Of a DNA stretch of 64,000 nt, positions 29,135 through 37,489 are shown in pieces. This stretch comes from Rhodanobacter humi (GTDB taxonomy: Bacteria; Pseudomonadota; Gammaproteobacteria; Xanthomonadales; Rhodanobacteraceae): NCBI RefSeq assembly GCF_041107455.1, contig NZ_JBGBPY010000001.1, forward strand, positions 372,001 through 436,000, read 5' to 3'. Position numbers and translations under genes: made by a program. Numbering within the stretch: the stretch's first letter is position 1; each line of letters opens with the position of its first letter. Under the pieces are notes generated by a model. It was not told the DNA's origin and ran no database searches. It saw nothing but the letters and a program-made list of their open reading frames with translations.

Positions 29135-29872
29135 TCAGCGCGCCTCCGAAACATGCAACCCGACCAGGCGAGCCAGCAAGATCGCTGGAAACAAGTGCCC
29201 GACAACCGTTTCGAGATCGGCCAGGCTTCGAGCCAACGGCGAGTGCGGCAGGACGGAACCATCGCCGATCCCGGTCAACGTGGTGAAGCTGAAGTGGATC
29301 ATTTCCGAAGGATAGCCGCGCATCGCATCGGACAGGCCGGACAACGCATCCGGCAGCGCACGCGTGAGCTCGTCATAGGCCAGGGCAAACAGCAAGGCGA
29401 TGTTGAGATAGATGAAGACAGCCCCGGCGATCCGGTGATAGGTCACTGGTCCCGCGCCGAACACGGCCCGCGACATCGCATTGGTCACCAGGAGGTTGTA
29501 CGCGAAAATCGTGAAAATGGTCAGCGTCTGCGGCATCAGGCCATGGCCGACCCGCACGATCAGGGACAATCCGAAGCTGATCGTCAGCGCCAGGCGCAGC
29601 CAGGTCGATTTGGCGAGCAACGCAATGGCAGTGCCGGCCAGGATGAGCTGGAGCAGCATCAGGATGCCGCGATCAGCCTTGCTGGCGCTCAACATCGGCA
29701 TGGCGCCGAACACGAAGATCACCTCCAGCACCAGCATCAGGCTGAATTGCCATTCCGGTTCACGCGCGAAAAGCTGGCGGCGCCGCTGCGCCCCGCCGAT
29801 GACGCGCAGTGACGGCGTGAGCTTCGGCGGCGAATCGGACGATTCCCCCGCTTCGGGCGCAGCCAGCTTCAT
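29135..29872 (-). CDS. Membrane protein with potassium-channel-like pore loop
   Basis: 245 residues. Several membrane helices lead to a final pair of helices around the loop MIHFSFTTLTGIGDGSVLPHSP, which has the shape of a potassium-channel selectivity filter (T-x-G-x-G-D; here TGIGD rather than TVGYGD). The Ion_trans_2 type of small bacterial channel is the best match; the extra N-terminal helices resemble a modified voltage-sensor-like region without an obvious run of arginines. Ion specificity is therefore an inference. Confidence 0.75.
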   Translation of the reverse strand: MKLAAPEAGESSDSPPKLTPSLRVIGGAQRRRQLFAREPEWQFSLMLVLEVIFVFGAMPMLSASKADRGILMLLQLILAGTAIALLAKSTWLRLALTISFGLSLIVRVGHGLMPQTLTIFTIFAYNLLVTNAMSRAVFGAGPVTYHRIAGAVFIYLNIALLFALAYDELTRALPDALSGLSDAMRGYPSEMIHFSFTTLTGIGDGSVLPHSPLARSLADLETVVGHLFPAILLARLVGLHVSEAR

Positions 29873-30216
29873 GTTTCGTCTCCTCGCTCAGGCAATCGGA
29901 TGCGGGCAGCAGACACCAGAGACCGCGCGCATCGTGCCGAGGTTGCGCGATGCGCGCGCCCGTTTCGCCAGTGTTTATTCGCGGCGCAACGCAGCCTCAG
30001 GATCTTTCGAGACCCGTGCCATCCATGACGCCGCCTCGGCATGGATACGGACGACGCGCGACCTGCGAAGTACAGCCGGACACAAATGCCACTGACGCTG
30101 GAATGATGGGCACGCTGCGCATTCGACCGACCGATCCATGTCCGTACCTGACCATGTGCATGCCGGAGCAAGTCTTGCCCGGCGATTCCGCCTTGCGCGA
30201 GGGTTTGCTTCGCTTC
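29873..30216. other. Intergenic region without recognised gene
   Basis: 344 bases between the start of the channel gene and the stop of the sensor kinase gene. Several short frames cross it but none has family resemblance or a good start site. Presumably holds the channel promoter; nothing else seen. Confidence 0.5.
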
Positions 30217-31584
30217 TCAGCCGTCAGCCAGCGGCAACCTCAACCGCACCTCCAGCCCGCCGCCCTCGCCGTTGCGTGCGAGGATCTCTCCGCCGTGCGC
30301 CTTCGCCACGCGCTGCGCGATGGCCAGACCCAGGCCGTGGCCATCGGCGCGCGCAGCGTTGCTGCCGCGGAAGAACGGTCGGAACAGCGAGTCCAGTTCG
30401 GCTTCGGGCACACCGGGGCCGTGGTCGCGCACCAGGCATTCGGCCTGTCTGTCGATGACGCGCACCGACAGTTCCACGTCGCCGCCTTCCGGGCTGTACT
30501 TGATGGCGTTGGCGATCAGGTTGCCGAGCGCGCGCTCCAGCAGCACGGGGCTGCCCACCACTTCGACCGGCCCGTCGACAGGTTGCCATTGCAGGCGGAT
30601 GTGGCGTGCGCCCGCTTCCAGCACTGCTTGCTGCAAGCCCTCCTGCGCGAGTTCGGCGAAGTCCAGCCGCTCGCGCTCCATGCCCGGCAGGCCGCCTTCC
30701 ATGCGCGACAGCGCGAGCATGTCGCCGGTCATGCGGTCGAGCCGGGCGATCTCCTGTTCGGCCTGCGCGAAGTACGCCGCTGCCCGTGCGGGATCGTCGC
30801 TGCGCTGGGCGAGGTCCAGGATCAGCTGCAGCCGCGCCAGCGGCGAGCGCAGCTCGTGCGAGAGATCCTGCAGCACGCGGCGGTCGTGCGTCACCAGCGC
30901 CTCGATGCGTTCGGCCATGGCGTCGAAATCGCCGGCGAGCTGGGCCAGCTCGTCGCGCGTGGCGCCACCGGGATGATCCACGCGCGCCGACAATTCGCCG
31001 GCGGCCATGCGCCGCGTGGCATCGCGCAGCGCCTGCACCGGCTTGGCCACGCTGCGCGCCACCCACCAGCCGACCAGGCCGATGAACAGCAGCGACAGCG
31101 CGAGCTGCACGCCGAACAGGATCTGCTCGCGCGTCTGCGGGCGCAGCCGTGTGTGCGAGCGGCTCATCGCCACCAGCTGGCGCAACTGGCCGTCGGCGCC
31201 GCTGACCGGCTGCACCGCCACGTAGGCGTACAGCCCCCGCCACGGCCGCAACACCAGCACGCGGTCGGCCGCCAGCATCCCAGGCAGCGCATGCCAGACC
31301 GACTGCGGCAGGCGAATCGGCGCCAGCGGCCGACCATCCTGGAACAGCGTGGCCTCGACGCCCTCGTGGCGCTGTCGCGCGGCCCATGCGGACAGCGCCG
31401 GCGCGCCGCCCTGCTGCCAGGCCTGGTCGGCCGACTGCGCCAGCGCGCTCCAGTCGATCTCCACCTCGGTGCGGTACTCGATGAAGCGCCGGGTGAGGAA
31501 GCCGCCCAGCACCAGCACCAGCAGGTTCACCGCGCAGAACCACAGCAGCAGGCGCCAGTACAGCGAGCTCTTGAACGGATTCAT
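30217..31584 (-). CDS. cpxA: CpxA-type sensor histidine kinase
   Basis: 455 residues, near the 457 of E. coli CpxA. Two membrane segments (LYWRLLLWFCAVNLLVLVLGG and ILFGVQLALSLLFIGLVGWWVA) flank a periplasmic domain; then HAMP, H-box (VLQDLSHELRSPLARL), N-box (LGNLIANAIKYS), and G boxes (RDHGPGVP, DGHGLGLAI). It senses envelope stress and phosphorylates the regulator encoded just upstream, whose stop overlaps this start (ATGA). The divergent Spy/CpxP-like gene and CpxR box support the CpxA assignment. Confidence 0.9.
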   Translation of the reverse strand: MNPFKSSLYWRLLLWFCAVNLLVLVLGGFLTRRFIEYRTEVEIDWSALAQSADQAWQQGGAPALSAWAARQRHEGVEATLFQDGRPLAPIRLPQSVWHALPGMLAADRVLVLRPWRGLYAYVAVQPVSGADGQLRQLVAMSRSHTRLRPQTREQILFGVQLALSLLFIGLVGWWVARSVAKPVQALRDATRRMAAGELSARVDHPGGATRDELAQLAGDFDAMAERIEALVTHDRRVLQDLSHELRSPLARLQLILDLAQRSDDPARAAAYFAQAEQEIARLDRMTGDMLALSRMEGGLPGMERERLDFAELAQEGLQQAVLEAGARHIRLQWQPVDGPVEVVGSPVLLERALGNLIANAIKYSPEGGDVELSVRVIDRQAECLVRDHGPGVPEAELDSLFRPFFRGSNAARADGHGLGLAIAQRVAKAHGGEILARNGEGGGLEVRLRLPLADG

Positions 31585-32270
31585 GGCGCGCCCGCCACCA
31601 GCACGTAGCCGGCACCGCGCACCGCGTCGATGCGCGGCGCCTGCGTCGAGGCCTCGGCCAGCTTGTGGCGCAGCCGGCTCACGTGCACGTCGATGCTGCG
31701 GTCGTAGCGCTCCAGCTCGCGCCCCAGCGCGAGGCGCGTCAAGGCCGCCTTGTCCACCAATTCGCCCGCGCGCTGCGCCAGCGCCAGCAGCAACTGGAAT
31801 TCGGCTCCGGTGAGCGACAGCTCCTGTGCCCCGACCAGGGCGCGGCGCTCGCCGGGCAGCAAGCGCAGCAGGCCAAGCTGCAGCTCGGCGGCGGTGGCGA
31901 CCGGCGTGTTGCGCCGCAGCTGCGCGCGGATGCGCGCCAGCAGTTCGCGTGGCAGGCAGGGCTTGGCGAGGTAGTCGTCCGCGCCCAGTTCCAGCCCCAC
32001 CACCCGGTCCACCGGTTCGCCACGCGCGGACAGCATGATCACCGGCAGGCGGTACTTCATGCGCAGCTCGCGCAGCGTCTCCAGGCCATCGCGGCCCGGC
32101 ATCATCACGTCGAGGATCAGCAGGTCGGGCCGCTGCGCCGCGTTGTGCAGCCGCGCCAGCGCCGCCTCGCCGTCGTGGGCGAGATCCACGGCAAAGCCTT
32201 CGCGCTGCAGGTATTCGGCCAACAGGCCGCACAGCGCGCGATCGTCGTCGGCAATCAGGATTCTGGGCAT
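31581..32270 (-). CDS. cpxR: CpxR-type response regulator
   Basis: 229 residues: receiver domain with ILIADDDRALCGLLAEYL (acidic pocket), LLILDVMMPG (phospho-acceptor Asp) and KPCLPRELLARI (Lys), then an OmpR winged-helix domain ending DRSIDVHVSRLRHKLAEAS and DAVRGAGYVLV. CpxR is the envelope-stress regulator. A perfect GTAAA-N5-GTAAA box lies 60 bases upstream, which implies autoregulation together with the divergent Spy/CpxP-like gene. Confidence 0.92.
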   Translation of the reverse strand: MPRILIADDDRALCGLLAEYLQREGFAVDLAHDGEAALARLHNAAQRPDLLILDVMMPGRDGLETLRELRMKYRLPVIMLSARGEPVDRVVGLELGADDYLAKPCLPRELLARIRAQLRRNTPVATAAELQLGLLRLLPGERRALVGAQELSLTGAEFQLLLALAQRAGELVDKAALTRLALGRELERYDRSIDVHVSRLRHKLAEASTQAPRIDAVRGAGYVLVAGAP

Positions 32271-32329
32271 GGCGGCTCACGGGTTCGGTGGCCCATTCAA
32301 GCGAAACGGCAGCGTGGGCGCCCAGGCAC

Positions 32330-32344
32330 TTTACCCATCTTTAC
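32330..32344 (-). promoter_or_regulatory. CpxR binding box
   Basis: On the minus strand this reads GTAAA-GATGG-GTAAA, an exact match to the E. coli CpxR consensus GTAAA-N5-GTAAA. It sits 60 bases before the cpxR start and 82 bases before the Spy/CpxP-like start, in position to control both. Confidence 0.8.
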
Positions 32345-32425
32345 GCTCCCGCAAAGGAGATACACACGCGGATGTCGTCCAATAGCCACACGTTCCACTC
32401 CTCCCCAACGACAGAGGCGACAACC

Positions 32426-32917
32426 ATGCGCAAGAACCTCATTCTCGGCCTGGCCCTCAGCTCGGCGCTGACCCTCGGCAGCTTCGCGGTCGCGGCGCAG
32501 TCCGGCCCGCACGGCGACTGGGGCCATCACGGCGGGCGGCACAGCATGATGGCGCTGCACAAGCTCAACCTCAGCGACGCCCAGCAGGCCAGCATCAAGC
32601 AGATCATGAAGAGCAGCTTCGAGCAGAACAAGAGCCAGCGGCAGGCGCTGCGCCAGCAGCGGCAGGCGTTCGAGGCGATGAGCCCGACCGACCCCGGCTA
32701 CCAGGCCGCCACGGCTTCGCTGGCCCAGGCCGAAGGTGCCGCCGCCACCGCCCGCGTGCAGCAGCAGGCCAACGTCCGCGCACAGGTCTACAACGTGCTG
32801 ACCCCAGCGCAGCAGTCGCAGCTGGCTTCGATGAAGGCACAGCAGCAAGCCCGCAAGCAGCAGTGGCAGCAGTTCAAGGCCCAGCATCCGGCCGGCGGAT
32901 CGTCGAGCGGCCAGTAA
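32426..32917 (+). CDS. Spy/CpxP-like periplasmic protein (LTXXQ)
   Basis: 163 residues with signal peptide (LILGLALSSALTLGSFAVAAQ). A His-rich start (HGDWGHHGGRHS) is followed by helices with the family pattern LNLSDAQQASIKQIMK and the LTPAQQSQLASMKAQQ block, the LTxxQ motif of Spy and CpxP. It is a periplasmic chaperone and, in CpxP, a brake on CpxA. Divergent from cpxRA with a shared CpxR box. Confidence 0.88.
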   Translation: MRKNLILGLALSSALTLGSFAVAAQSGPHGDWGHHGGRHSMMALHKLNLSDAQQASIKQIMKSSFEQNKSQRQALRQQRQAFEAMSPTDPGYQAATASLAQAEGAAATARVQQQANVRAQVYNVLTPAQQSQLASMKAQQQARKQQWQQFKAQHPAGGSSSGQ

Positions 32918-32958
32918 GGACCCGCTGCGCGGCACCTCCTCCCGCTGCGCAGCAGGCA

Positions 32959-32990
32959 GCCGCGCCGGCTATCGCCGGCGCGGCTTTTTT
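32959..32990 (+). terminator. Rho-independent terminator
   Basis: Perfect 11-bp GC stem (GCCGCGCCGGC and complement), 4-base loop TATC, then six T at 32985-32990. It ends the Spy/CpxP-like transcript and may block read-through into the convergent hydrolase gene. Confidence 0.92.
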
Positions 32991-33005
32991 GATGCCTTGC
33001 GAGAC

Positions 33006-33866
33006 TCAAGCAGCGCTTGACGCGCCTGCCGCAGTGACTCTGCGCTGCGCATGCCGCGCCAGCCAGCGGCGAACCTCCGCCAGCACCACGTCCGGCGCTT
33101 CCAGGTTGGCGTGATGGCCGGCGCCCTGCACCAGCAGCAGGCGCGCGCCGGTGATGCCGGCGGCCATGCGTTCGGACAGCGCGATCACCTCAGGCTGGTC
33201 CTCGCTGCCAACGATCAGCAGGGTCGGCGCAGTGATCTCGTGCAGGCGTTCGAGCGCCGAAGGCTGCGGCTCGCGCTGGTCCAGCGCGGTGCGCCGCCAG
33301 TAATTCGGTTCGCGCTGGAAGTTGTGCGCGGTCATCTCACGGGTGCGCCGGCGCACAACGGCATCCACGTCTTCCGGTCGGCGCCGCGGGCCGTCGGTGA
33401 AGGCGCGCAGCGAGCTGTCAATCATGCCGGGCACGTCATAGCTGCCGAAGGCCTGCATGAAGGCGCGCGCGGCCGGCGTGCCATTCGCGAACTGGCCCCA
33501 GTAGCCGGCGCCCACGAACACCATCGCGTCGACGCGTGCGGGATGCGCCAGCGCGAAATCCAGCGCGGTGGCGGCACCGCCCGAGCAGGCCAGCAACGCG
33601 GTGCGCCGCACGCCGCGGGCATCGAGCACCGCGGCGAGGTCCTCGTGATGGGCATAGGCCACGCCCGGTTCGATGGTCGAACGGCCGAAGCCGCGCGCGT
33701 CGTGGCGCAGCACGCGGTGATCGCGCGACAACGCGGCGAACTCCGCGTCCCATTGGCCACTGTCGACCAGGAAGCCGTGCAGCATGGCGACGGTGTCGCC
33801 GCTGCCGGATTCCTCGACGTGCAGACGGGCACCCTCAACATCGATCAGGTGTGTGGAAACGTTCAT
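33006..33866 (-). CDS. Alpha/beta hydrolase
   Basis: 286 residues with the alpha/beta hydrolase layout: AMLHGFLVDSGQW (oxyanion loop), RHDARGFGRS, nucleophile elbow LLACSGGAAT (Ser in C-S-G-G, where most have G-x-S-x-G), LLIVGSEDQPEV (acid) and VQGAGHHANLEAP (His). A general esterase or similar; substrate unknown. ATG 33866 with AAGGA upstream chosen. It may be cotranscribed with the aldo/keto reductase upstream (58 bases). Confidence 0.87.
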   Translation of the reverse strand: MNVSTHLIDVEGARLHVEESGSGDTVAMLHGFLVDSGQWDAEFAALSRDHRVLRHDARGFGRSTIEPGVAYAHHEDLAAVLDARGVRRTALLACSGGAATALDFALAHPARVDAMVFVGAGYWGQFANGTPAARAFMQAFGSYDVPGMIDSSLRAFTDGPRRRPEDVDAVVRRRTREMTAHNFQREPNYWRRTALDQREPQPSALERLHEITAPTLLIVGSEDQPEVIALSERMAAGITGARLLLVQGAGHHANLEAPDVVLAEVRRWLARHAQRRVTAAGASSAA

Positions 33867-33924
33867 GGCTTTTCCTTGATGGCATACGCAATCGGCGACC
33901 ACTGCCGACGGCCGGAGGGAAGGA

Positions 33925-35043
33925 TCAACGCGCGGCCTTCACGTTGCGTGCCGGCACTGCGGGTACATGGACCGGCGGGGCATAACTGGCCGGCTTGTCG
34001 CCCACCGCCACGCCACCGTGCAGACGCGTCTGCTGGGCATCGGCGAACATGTAGTACGGGAACGGACGCTCCGGTGCACTGGCCGCGTCGAGCCGTGCGC
34101 GCAGCTCCGCCGGCAGCTCGAAGTCCAGCGCGGCGAGGTTCGCATCCAGTTGCTCCAGCTTGGTCGCGCCGACGATCACCGAGGCGATACCCGGCTGTGT
34201 GGCGACCCAGTTCAACGCGACCTGCGCCATCGGCTTGCCGGCCTGCTTCGCCACCGCTTCGAGCGCGGCGACGATCTTCCAGTTGCGCTCGGTGAAGCGG
34301 TCGAAGCCCGGTGCGCCGACCACCTTGGCCAGTCGCCCGTCACCATTGCTGCCCGCTTCGCCAGCCTTGTACTTGCCCGACAGCAGGCCCATCGCCAGCG
34401 GGCTCCAGGCGGTAATGCCCATACCCAGTTCGGTCGCCAGCGGCACGAATTCGTGCTCGATGTGGCGCTCGGCCAGCGAGTATTCCAGTTGCAGGTTCAC
34501 CAGCGGGGTGAGCGCGTGCGCCTCGGCGAAGGTCTGCGCCCGCGCCGCATACCACGCCGGCACGTCGGACAGGCCGGCGTAGCGGATCTTGCCGGCGCGC
34601 ACGAGGTCGTCCAGCGTGCGTACCACTTCCTCGGCAGGTGTGATGCGGTCCCAGGTGTGCAGCAGGTACAGGTCGATGTAGTCGGTGCGCAAGCGACGCA
34701 GCGAGCCCTCCACCGCGCGCAGGATGTTCTTGCGGCCGTTGCCGCCGGCATTCGGATTGCCCGGCTGCGCGTTGTAGCTGAACTTGGTGGCGAGCACCAC
34801 GCGATCGCGCGCACCCGCCTGCTCGATGAACTTGCCCAGCATCGTCTCGCTGGTGCCTTCGGTGTACAGGTCCGCGGTGTCGATGAAGTTGCCGCCGGCG
34901 GCGAGGTAGCGGTCGAACATTGCGCGTGCCGTGTCTTCCGCCGCGCCCCAGCCCCAGTCGTCGCCGAAGGTCATGGTGCCGAGCGCCAGACGGCTGACGC
35001 GCAGGCCGGAATGGCCGAGGGTGTAGTACGAATCGAGCGACAT
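33925..35043 (-). CDS. Aldo/keto reductase
   Basis: 372 residues, NADPH-dependent aldo/keto reductase barrel: SRLALGTMTFG, FIDTADLYTEGTSE (Asp and Tyr of the tetrad), VVLATKFSY (Lys), YIDLYLLHTWD (His), and the cofactor-binding VIVGATKLEQLDAN near the C-terminus. The ordering resembles YajO/PdxI-type oxidoreductases. Divergent from a LysR gene that likely regulates it, with which it shares a 154-base promoter region. Confidence 0.92.
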   Translation of the reverse strand: MSLDSYYTLGHSGLRVSRLALGTMTFGDDWGWGAAEDTARAMFDRYLAAGGNFIDTADLYTEGTSETMLGKFIEQAGARDRVVLATKFSYNAQPGNPNAGGNGRKNILRAVEGSLRRLRTDYIDLYLLHTWDRITPAEEVVRTLDDLVRAGKIRYAGLSDVPAWYAARAQTFAEAHALTPLVNLQLEYSLAERHIEHEFVPLATELGMGITAWSPLAMGLLSGKYKAGEAGSNGDGRLAKVVGAPGFDRFTERNWKIVAALEAVAKQAGKPMAQVALNWVATQPGIASVIVGATKLEQLDANLAALDFELPAELRARLDAASAPERPFPYYMFADAQQTRLHGGVAVGDKPASYAPPVHVPAVPARNVKAAR

Positions 35044-35197
35044 GGCGAACTCCCGTGGTGATGGACGAGGCGCAGTCTGCGCCTTGCGATTGCCACGAAA
35101 AACCGCCAGCATCTTGATGTTCTTTCAAGCACAGCTAATCAATCCAGGGTGCCGGATCTCGGCCATCGCCGGGATGACGGCATTCAGCGAGGTTTCC

Positions 35198-36163
35198 ATG
35201 CGCGACGACTACGCCCTGCGCGCTTTCCGCGCGATCGCCGAGCACGGCAGCTTCACCCGCGCCGCGGCGGCGCTGGATGTCACCGCCTCGGCGCTGAGCC
35301 AGACCCTGCGCCAGCTGGAAACCCAGCTCGGCACGCGCCTGCTCCATCGCACCACGCGGCGCGTGGGCCTCAGCGAGGCGGGCCAGGAATTGCTGCAGCG
35401 GATCGCGCCTGCACTGAACGAGCTGGACGCGGCGATGGATGCGCTGCGCCAACACGGCGATCGCCCCGCCGGCCTGCTACGGCTCACCGTGCCGGACGTG
35501 GTGGCGATCGCCCTGCTCGATCCGCTGCTCGGCGAATTCATGGCGCGCTGGCCTGACGTGAAGCTGGACGTCCACGTCGACAACGGTCTCAGCGACCTGA
35601 TCGCCGAAGGCTTCGACGCCGGCATCCGCCTCGGCGAACGCCTGCAGCGCGACATGGTGGCGGTGCCGGTGAGCGGGCCGATGCGCTCCGTGGTGGTGGG
35701 CTCACCCGACTACTTCGCGCGCTACGGCCGGCCGCAGCAGCCGCGCGAACTGGACACGCACGACTGCGTCAACTTCCGCCAGATCAGCAGCCGCGCGATC
35801 TACCGCTGGGAGTTCGCGCACAAGAGCGGCCCGCGCAAGGGCCAGTGGTTCGAGATCGCGGTGAACGGCCGGCTCACCGTCAACAGCATTCCGCTGGCGG
35901 TGCGCGCTGCGATCGGAGGCGCGGGGCTGGCCACCGTGCTGGAACCGTTCGCGCGCGTGGCGCTGGCCGACGGTCGGCTGGAAAGCGTGCTGGACGACTG
36001 GCTGCCGCCCTACGACGGCTTCCACCTCTACTACCCCAGCCGCTTCCAGATACCGCCGAAGCTGCGCGTGTTCATCGACTTCCTGCGCGAGCGTGGACAG
36101 GCGGCCGAGGTGGTGCAAGCCGCACCACACCCCGGCCGCAGGCAACGACCGTCTCAGCGGTAA
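35198..36163 (+). CDS. LysR-family regulator
   Basis: 321 residues, full length. N-terminal winged helix-turn-helix (ALRAFRAIAEHGSFTRAAAALDVTASALSQTLRQLETQLGTRLLHRTTRRVGLSEAGQ shows the usual LysR signature; only parts quoted: SFTRAAAALDVTASALSQT) and substrate-binding domain with FDAGIRLGERLQRDMVAVPV. Divergent from the aldo/keto reductase, the classical arrangement for a regulator and its target. GAGG precedes ATG 35198. Confidence 0.94.
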   Translation: MRDDYALRAFRAIAEHGSFTRAAAALDVTASALSQTLRQLETQLGTRLLHRTTRRVGLSEAGQELLQRIAPALNELDAAMDALRQHGDRPAGLLRLTVPDVVAIALLDPLLGEFMARWPDVKLDVHVDNGLSDLIAEGFDAGIRLGERLQRDMVAVPVSGPMRSVVVGSPDYFARYGRPQQPRELDTHDCVNFRQISSRAIYRWEFAHKSGPRKGQWFEIAVNGRLTVNSIPLAVRAAIGGAGLATVLEPFARVALADGRLESVLDDWLPPYDGFHLYYPSRFQIPPKLRVFIDFLRERGQAAEVVQAAPHPGRRQRPSQR

Positions 36164-36318
36164 CGCCAGTGGCCACCGACCCAGACATGGCCGCCGCCCC
36201 AATAACCCGGCACCCACACATGGACGGGACGCGGCGCCACCACCACGCATCCGGTGAGCGCGCAGCTGCCGCCGATCAAGGCGGCGGCGATCAGGCAGGT
36301 GGACAGGAAACGACGCAT
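36154..36318 (-). CDS. Small YXWGXW-type lipoprotein
   Basis: 54 residues, read directly from the minus strand because it is short: a lipoprotein signal (LSTCLIAAALIGGSCALTGC, lipobox LTGC) then VVVAPRPVHVWVPGYWGGGHVWVGGHWRYR, with the aromatic-Gly repeat of YXWGXW proteins. A GAGGAG site lies seven bases before ATG 36318. Its 3' end overlaps the lysR stop by ten bases in opposite orientation. Function of the family is unknown; likely outer membrane. Confidence 0.82.
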   Translation of the reverse strand: MRRFLSTCLIAAALIGGSCALTGCVVVAPRPVHVWVPGYWGGGHVWVGGHWRYR

Positions 36319-36364
36319 GGCACACTCCTCACGGGGGATGTGCTGCTGGAAACGCCCTGCTCCA

Positions 36365-36389
36365 CGCCGCGATGACGGTCATCGCGGCG
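36365..36389. terminator. Hairpin, possible weak terminator
   Basis: 12-bp arms CGCCGCGATGAC / GTCATCGCGGCG around one base, followed by CTTTCC. Lies between the small lipoprotein gene and the hutG stop. Confidence 0.4.
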
Positions 36390-36439
36390 CTTTCCGCGCG
36401 GAATTCAGCCGGCCCTCATCCACCTGACGCGCAGTCGAA

Positions 36440-37378
36440 TCAGGTTCTTGCGGCACTTGCGACCGCGTGCGTGACGCGATGGATCAGCCGCGCGGCGACC
36501 CGCGCGGTGACGTGGTCGCGATCATGCGGCGGCGACAGCTCGGCCACATCCAGCACCTTGACCTTGCCGGTGGCGGCGATCGCGTCGAGCAGCGGCTCGA
36601 CCACCTCCAGCGGCACGCCGCGCGCGCTGGGCGCGCTGACGCCGGGCGCCATCGCGTGCGGCAGTGCGTCGAGGCAGATCGTCTGGTAGATCACGTCGAC
36701 GTTCGCCAGCTTCGCCTGCAGCTCCGCGATGCGCGCGGGCAGGTCGAGCAGGCCCAGTTCGTCGTCGCGCACGTAGTGCACGCCCCGTTCGTCGGCGGTG
36801 TCGAACAGCATGCGCGTATTCGCCGAGGCGCTGATGCCGTAGACGCAGTAGTCCAGCGGCAGGCCCAGCGCGGCCGCGTGCTCGATCGCCTGCAGGAACG
36901 GCGTGCCCGAGCTGCCGCGATCCTGCCGACGCAGGTCGAAATGCGCGTCGATGTTGACGATGGCCACGCGCGGGCGCCGCTCGCCGAGATGCAGTGCCAG
37001 GCCCTGATAGGTGCCGAACGCGATCTCGTGTCCGCCGCCCAGGCCCACCGGCAGATGACCGGCGTCCAGCAGCGCGGCGAGCTTTGCGACGTAGCGTTGC
37101 TGCGCGCCTTCGAGGTCGCCGTCGACCACGTCCACGGTGCCCGCGTCGTACAGCGGCGTGTCGTCCAGCAGCGGCAGGTTGGACAGCACCGCGCGCAACT
37201 CGGCGGGGCCTTCGGCCGCACCGACCCGGCCGCCATTGCGACGCACGCCCTCGTCGCTGGCGAAACCCAGCACCGCCACGCCGGGTGCGGCGCCGGCCAC
37301 GGGCTCGCGCACCCACTGGTGCCAGCGTCGGGTGGCGGGGCCCTCCGGCAGGTCGATTCGTCCCTTCCAGCCGTTCAT
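36440..37378 (-). CDS. hutG: Formimidoylglutamase (arginase/ureohydrolase family)
   Basis: 312 residues. Metal-site motifs: GLGGGHEIAFG (His), IVNIDAHFDLR (Asp/His/Asp), and YQTICLDALPHAMAPGVSAP, where the family pattern D-x-D has Cys in the first position. Together with SAPSARGVPLE this fits formimidoylglutamase, which releases formamide and glutamate at the end of the histidine pathway. AGGTGA lies just before ATG 37378. The hutI gene lies 1.7 kb away on the opposite strand, supporting the assignment. Confidence 0.88.
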   Translation of the reverse strand: MNGWKGRIDLPEGPATRRWHQWVREPVAGAAPGVAVLGFASDEGVRRNGGRVGAAEGPAELRAVLSNLPLLDDTPLYDAGTVDVVDGDLEGAQQRYVAKLAALLDAGHLPVGLGGGHEIAFGTYQGLALHLGERRPRVAIVNIDAHFDLRRQDRGSSGTPFLQAIEHAAALGLPLDYCVYGISASANTRMLFDTADERGVHYVRDDELGLLDLPARIAELQAKLANVDVIYQTICLDALPHAMAPGVSAPSARGVPLEVVEPLLDAIAATGKVKVLDVAELSPPHDRDHVTARVAARLIHRVTHAVASAART

Positions 37379-37489
37379 CGATTCACCTGCCGCGAGCGAC
37401 ACATGCGCATGCCTGTATGCCTGTTCATGCCGCGCATTGTAGCCGGCACGCTCGCATCCGCTTCACCGCCACCATCGCAGCATGCACGC

